Assembly: GCF_033118175.1 (NCBI RefSeq) | Contig: NC_083681.1 | Span: 19,238,001-19,302,000, forward strand | Source of the DNA: Dama dama | Taxonomy: Eukaryota > Chordata > Mammalia > Artiodactyla > Cervidae | Length of the DNA: 64,000 nt | Reading direction: 5' to 3' | Part shown: one piece after another, positions 61,085 to 64,000 of the stretch | Numbering within the stretch: position 1 is the first letter of the stretch | Layout: every line of letters begins with the position of its first letter | Notes under the pieces: generated by a model | What the model saw: only the letters and a program-made list of their open reading frames with translations | What the model was told of the DNA's origin: nothing | Database searches by the model: none | Made by a program: the position numbers and the translations under genes

Positions 61085-62580
61085 ATAAAGGGTTTGTTTT
61101 TAGAAAATATTTTACAGTCTTTTAACAAAATAATGAAATAAACAATTTAGAATTGGCCAAAGATGAAGCTACAAAGCCACAGTAATCACAACAGTACAGT
61201 ACTGGCACAAAAACAGACATGTAGATCAGTGGGACAAGATAGAAAGCCCAGAAATAAAGCCAAGCGTTTACGGTCAGTTAATCTATGATGAAACAAGACT
61301 ATACAGTAGTGAACAGACAGTGTCTTCCATAAGTGCTGCTGGAAAGCCTAGACAGCTACATGTAACAGAGTGAAATTAGAACAGTCTCTAACACCACATG
61401 CAAAAATAAACTAGATTCAAGACCTAAAATGTAAGACTGGATAATATAAAACTCCTAGAGGAAAACAAGGAAGACACTCTTTGCTATAAATTGTGGCAAT
61501 ATTTTTTTGGATCTGTCTCCTGGAGTAATGGGGACAAGCACAAAAATGAGACCTAGTTAAAGTTAAGAGCTTTTGCACAGCAAAGAAAATCATAATCAAA
61601 ATGAAAAGACAGCCTACAAAATGGGAGAAAATGTTTGCAAATAAATGCAAATGGTAATTTCCAAAATATACAATTTATACTATACCATTCAATATAAAAA
61701 AAAAATCAAAAATAGGTAGAAGACCTACATAAACATTTCTCCAAAGAAGACATGAAGATGGCCAATAGGCACATCAAAAGATGCTCAACGTCACTAATTA
61801 TTAGAGAAATGCAATCAAAACTGCAGTGAGGTATCACTTCACACTGCTCAGAATGGCCATCATCAAAAATCTACAAATAATAAATGTTGGAGAGGGTGTG
61901 GAGAAAAGGGAACCCTCGTACACTGTTGATAGGAATGTAAATTGGTACTGGCACTATGGAAAACAGTATGGAGATTCCTTAAACTAAATATAGAACTACA
62001 ATATGATCCACCAGTGCCACTCCTGGAGAAAAACATGGCCCCAAAAGATACATGCACCCAGTGTTCACTGCAGCACTGTTTACAATAGCCAAGACATGGA
62101 AGCAACCTAAGTGTCCATCAATAGAAGATGTGGTACATATATACAATGGAATACAAGCCATAGAAAAGAATGAAATAATGCCATTGGCAGCAATATGAAT
62201 GGACCTAGAGACTATCATACTGAGTGTTATAGCTCAGAGAAAGACAAATACTATATATGACTTATATGTAGAATTTAAAATGACATGAATGAAATTATTC
62301 ACAAAACAAATAGACTCATTTAGAAAACAAAAAGTTATTTGTTTACCAAGGGGGAAGGGAGGAGGGATAAATTAGGAATTTGGGATTAACAGATACACAC
62401 TAGTATATACAAAATATACAATGACCTATTGTATAGCACAAGGAACTATATTCATTATCTTGTAATAAAGCATAATGGAAAAGAATCTGAACAAGTATAC
62501 ACATATTGATATATATCTGAATCACTTTGATATACACCTGAAACATTGTAAAGCAAGTATATGTCAATAAATAAATAGAT
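61085..62580 (+). mobile_element. L1 ORF2-3' fragment
   Basis: ccacagtaatcacaacagta, then tgttggagagggtgtggaga and ccaagacatggaagcaacct, ending cacctgaaacattgtaaagc; frame broken. Confidence 0.85.
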
Positions 62581-62599
62581 AGCTAAACCTATAGTTATT

Positions 62600-63050
62600 A
62601 TTTGCCCTAGCAATTCCTCTCCCCATTATTTCAGTAATGATCCAAAGCTGGAAACAACCAAATGTCCATCAATCTTGTGAACAGATAAAGAAATTGTAAT
62701 ATAGCCATGTAATGGAACAGTAGTCAAAAAAGAAATAAACTACTGAAATATGCAGCAACAAGATTGAATTTCAAAAGCATAATCCTAAAGAAAAGACCAA
62801 AAATGACTACATATAATATGATTCCATTTATGTGACAGTTTGGAGAAGGCGGAATGGTAGTGATTGAAAGATCAGTCATTTCCCGTGGCATGGCATGGTG
62901 TGGTGGACTGACTGCAAAGATGTACATTTTAGGGGTGATGAAAATGGATTATATCTTGATTGTGGTGAAAATTGCATAACTTTATACATTTGTCAAAACT
63001 CAAACTGAATACTCAAAATGGGTGAATGTATATGTAAATTATATGAATAA
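62600..63050 (+). mobile_element. Old L1M 3' fragment
   Basis: agctggaaacaaccaaatgtc, then tgattccatttatgtgacag and aattgcataactttatacat. Diverged. Confidence 0.65.
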
Positions 63051-63074
63051 ATTTGTTTTTCTTATGTATACACT

Positions 63075-63395
63075 GGGGCTTCTTGGATAGCTCAGCTGAT
63101 AATCCGCCTGCAATGCAGGAGATCCAAGTTTGATTCCTAGGACAGGAAGTTCCCCTCAAGAAGGGATAGGCTACCCACTCCACTATTGGGCTTCCTTGGT
63201 GGCTCAGACAGTAAAGAATCTGCCTGCAATGCAGGAGACCTAAGCTCGCTCCCTCGGTTGGAAAGATCCCCTGGAGGATGGCATAGCAACCCACTCTAGT
63301 ATTCTTGCCTGGAGAATCCCCATGGACAGAGGAGCCTGGTGGGCTGCAGTCCATGGGGTTGCAAAGAGTCGGACACGACTGAGTGACTAAGCATA
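63075..63395 (+). mobile_element. BovA-type SINEs, one truncated and one complete
   Basis: First piece gggcttcttggatagctcag to about 63184; second, complete body gggcttccttggtggctcag (63188) to actgagtgactaagc. Confidence 0.88.
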
Positions 63396-63397
63396 GC

Positions 63398-63494
63398 CAT
63401 TCCCTTCTCCAGGGGATCTTCCTAACCCAGGCATCGAACCTGGTCTCCTGCATTGCAGGCGGATTCTTTACCATCTGAGCCACCAGGGAAGCTG
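63398..63494 (-). mobile_element. BovA-type SINE head, inverted
   Basis: ttctccaggggatcttccta through gagccaccagggaagc, directly behind a + strand copy, making an inverted SINE pair. Confidence 0.88.
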
Positions 63495-64000
63495 GCTTTT
63501 GCATTCTAATAAAAGGAGAACTTGCTACACGGCCCTTTTTCCTTTGTTAAGGAAAAAAGGGCTCTGCTTGATAGAAATGCACAAATAATGAATGTTTTAA
63601 ATAAAGAAGAAAAACAGTCTGACTGAGGGTTTTTTTGCACCTAAATATAATATTTTTATTTAAGTGTAATTGTGAGACTACAGTTTCTCAGAATAACAGG
63701 ATTAATTTCTATATTTTCCATGACTACTGTATTTAGTCTGGTGTTCTATTTCTGTTTAATCTTCCTTACTTAATTGGGTTAGATTCTGTGTCAAGAATAT
63801 AGAAGTCATTCCAGCCAGAATAAACTCTCTTGACTGTAACTGATGCAATCAGAGCTGAAGGGTTATAGCTCAGAAAGAAAATCATAGTTTATAATTTTAT
63901 ATTTTTATATAATTATATTCTATAAGTGGAATCAGGCTTTAGTCTAGTAAAAAGGGGCTCTTCATAAATAGTTTCAAATGAAGGATCTTTTTGTGTTTCC
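63495..64000. other. Unique-looking intergenic end of the window
   Basis: AT-rich with no recognised repeat, ORF or exon. A minus-strand AATAAA (reverse of tttatt near 63655) could belong to a gene coming in from the right, but nothing else supports that. Confidence 0.3.

Noticed and set aside
51000..64000. Exons of a downstream neighbour on the minus strand (C11orf65 neighbours ATM in human)
   Set aside because: No spliced coding block resembling that gene was seen; the sequence is almost all LINE and SINE. A lone reversed AATAAA near 63655 is not enough.
1..64000. CRISPR arrays, operons or phage-like systems
   Set aside because: The window is spliced mammalian DNA; repeats are retroelements and microsatellites without regular spacers.

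Overview
The window is mammalian nuclear DNA from a ruminant, most likely a bovid. The evidence is the many Bov-tA/BovA2-type SINEs, 5'-truncated BovB (RTE) LINEs, ruminant L1 copies and CHR-type tRNA SINEs, on top of ancient MIR, L2, hAT and L1M remnants. There is no bacterial or viral gene system here.

The one real protein-coding gene is the 3' part of ATM (ataxia-telangiectasia mutated serine/threonine kinase), on the + strand from 461 to the stop codon at 46578-46580. I can place 20 consecutive coding exons with exact splice borders. By colinearity with human ATM (numbering recalled, not searched) they are exons 44-63, codons about 2116-3056: the C-terminal part of the FAT domain, the whole PI3K-like kinase domain, the regulatory loop and the FATC tail. 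Every exon has the length I recall for its human counterpart, so the reading frame is intact. Catalytic residues visible are the ATP-site lysine (last codon of exon 55), the D-R-H-x-x-N catalytic loop and the D-L-G metal-binding motif (both in exon 59). One intron, between exons 50 and 51, has a GC donor.

Layout: 1-14633 holds exons 44-56 in short introns with old repeats and a few SINEs. 14634-23114 is a large intron with a GC-rich unexplained island. 23265-26682 carries an antisense, full-length RPL17 retrocopy ending just upstream of exon 58. 26849-28191 carries a perfect 87-bp inverted repeat. 28279-37977 is a 9.7 kb intron with two young antisense L1 insertions, BovB copies and a 5S rRNA retropseudogene. 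38898-46163 contains a large internally deleted L1. 46397-46580 is the last coding exon. From 46581 to roughly 50.1 kb is the likely ATM 3' UTR, ending near a perfect 134-bp tandem duplication that contains AATAAA. The rest, to 64000, is intergenic and dominated by an antisense L1 of about 5.6 kb, BovB, more L1 and SINEs.

The most unusual signals are structural. Two inverted copies of nearby intronic DNA (87 bp perfect; 66 bp with two mismatches) both end inside SINE sequence, as template-switch events would leave. The others are the 134-bp tandem duplication, the intact antisense RPL17 copy and the GC-AG intron. I found no convincing new biological system.
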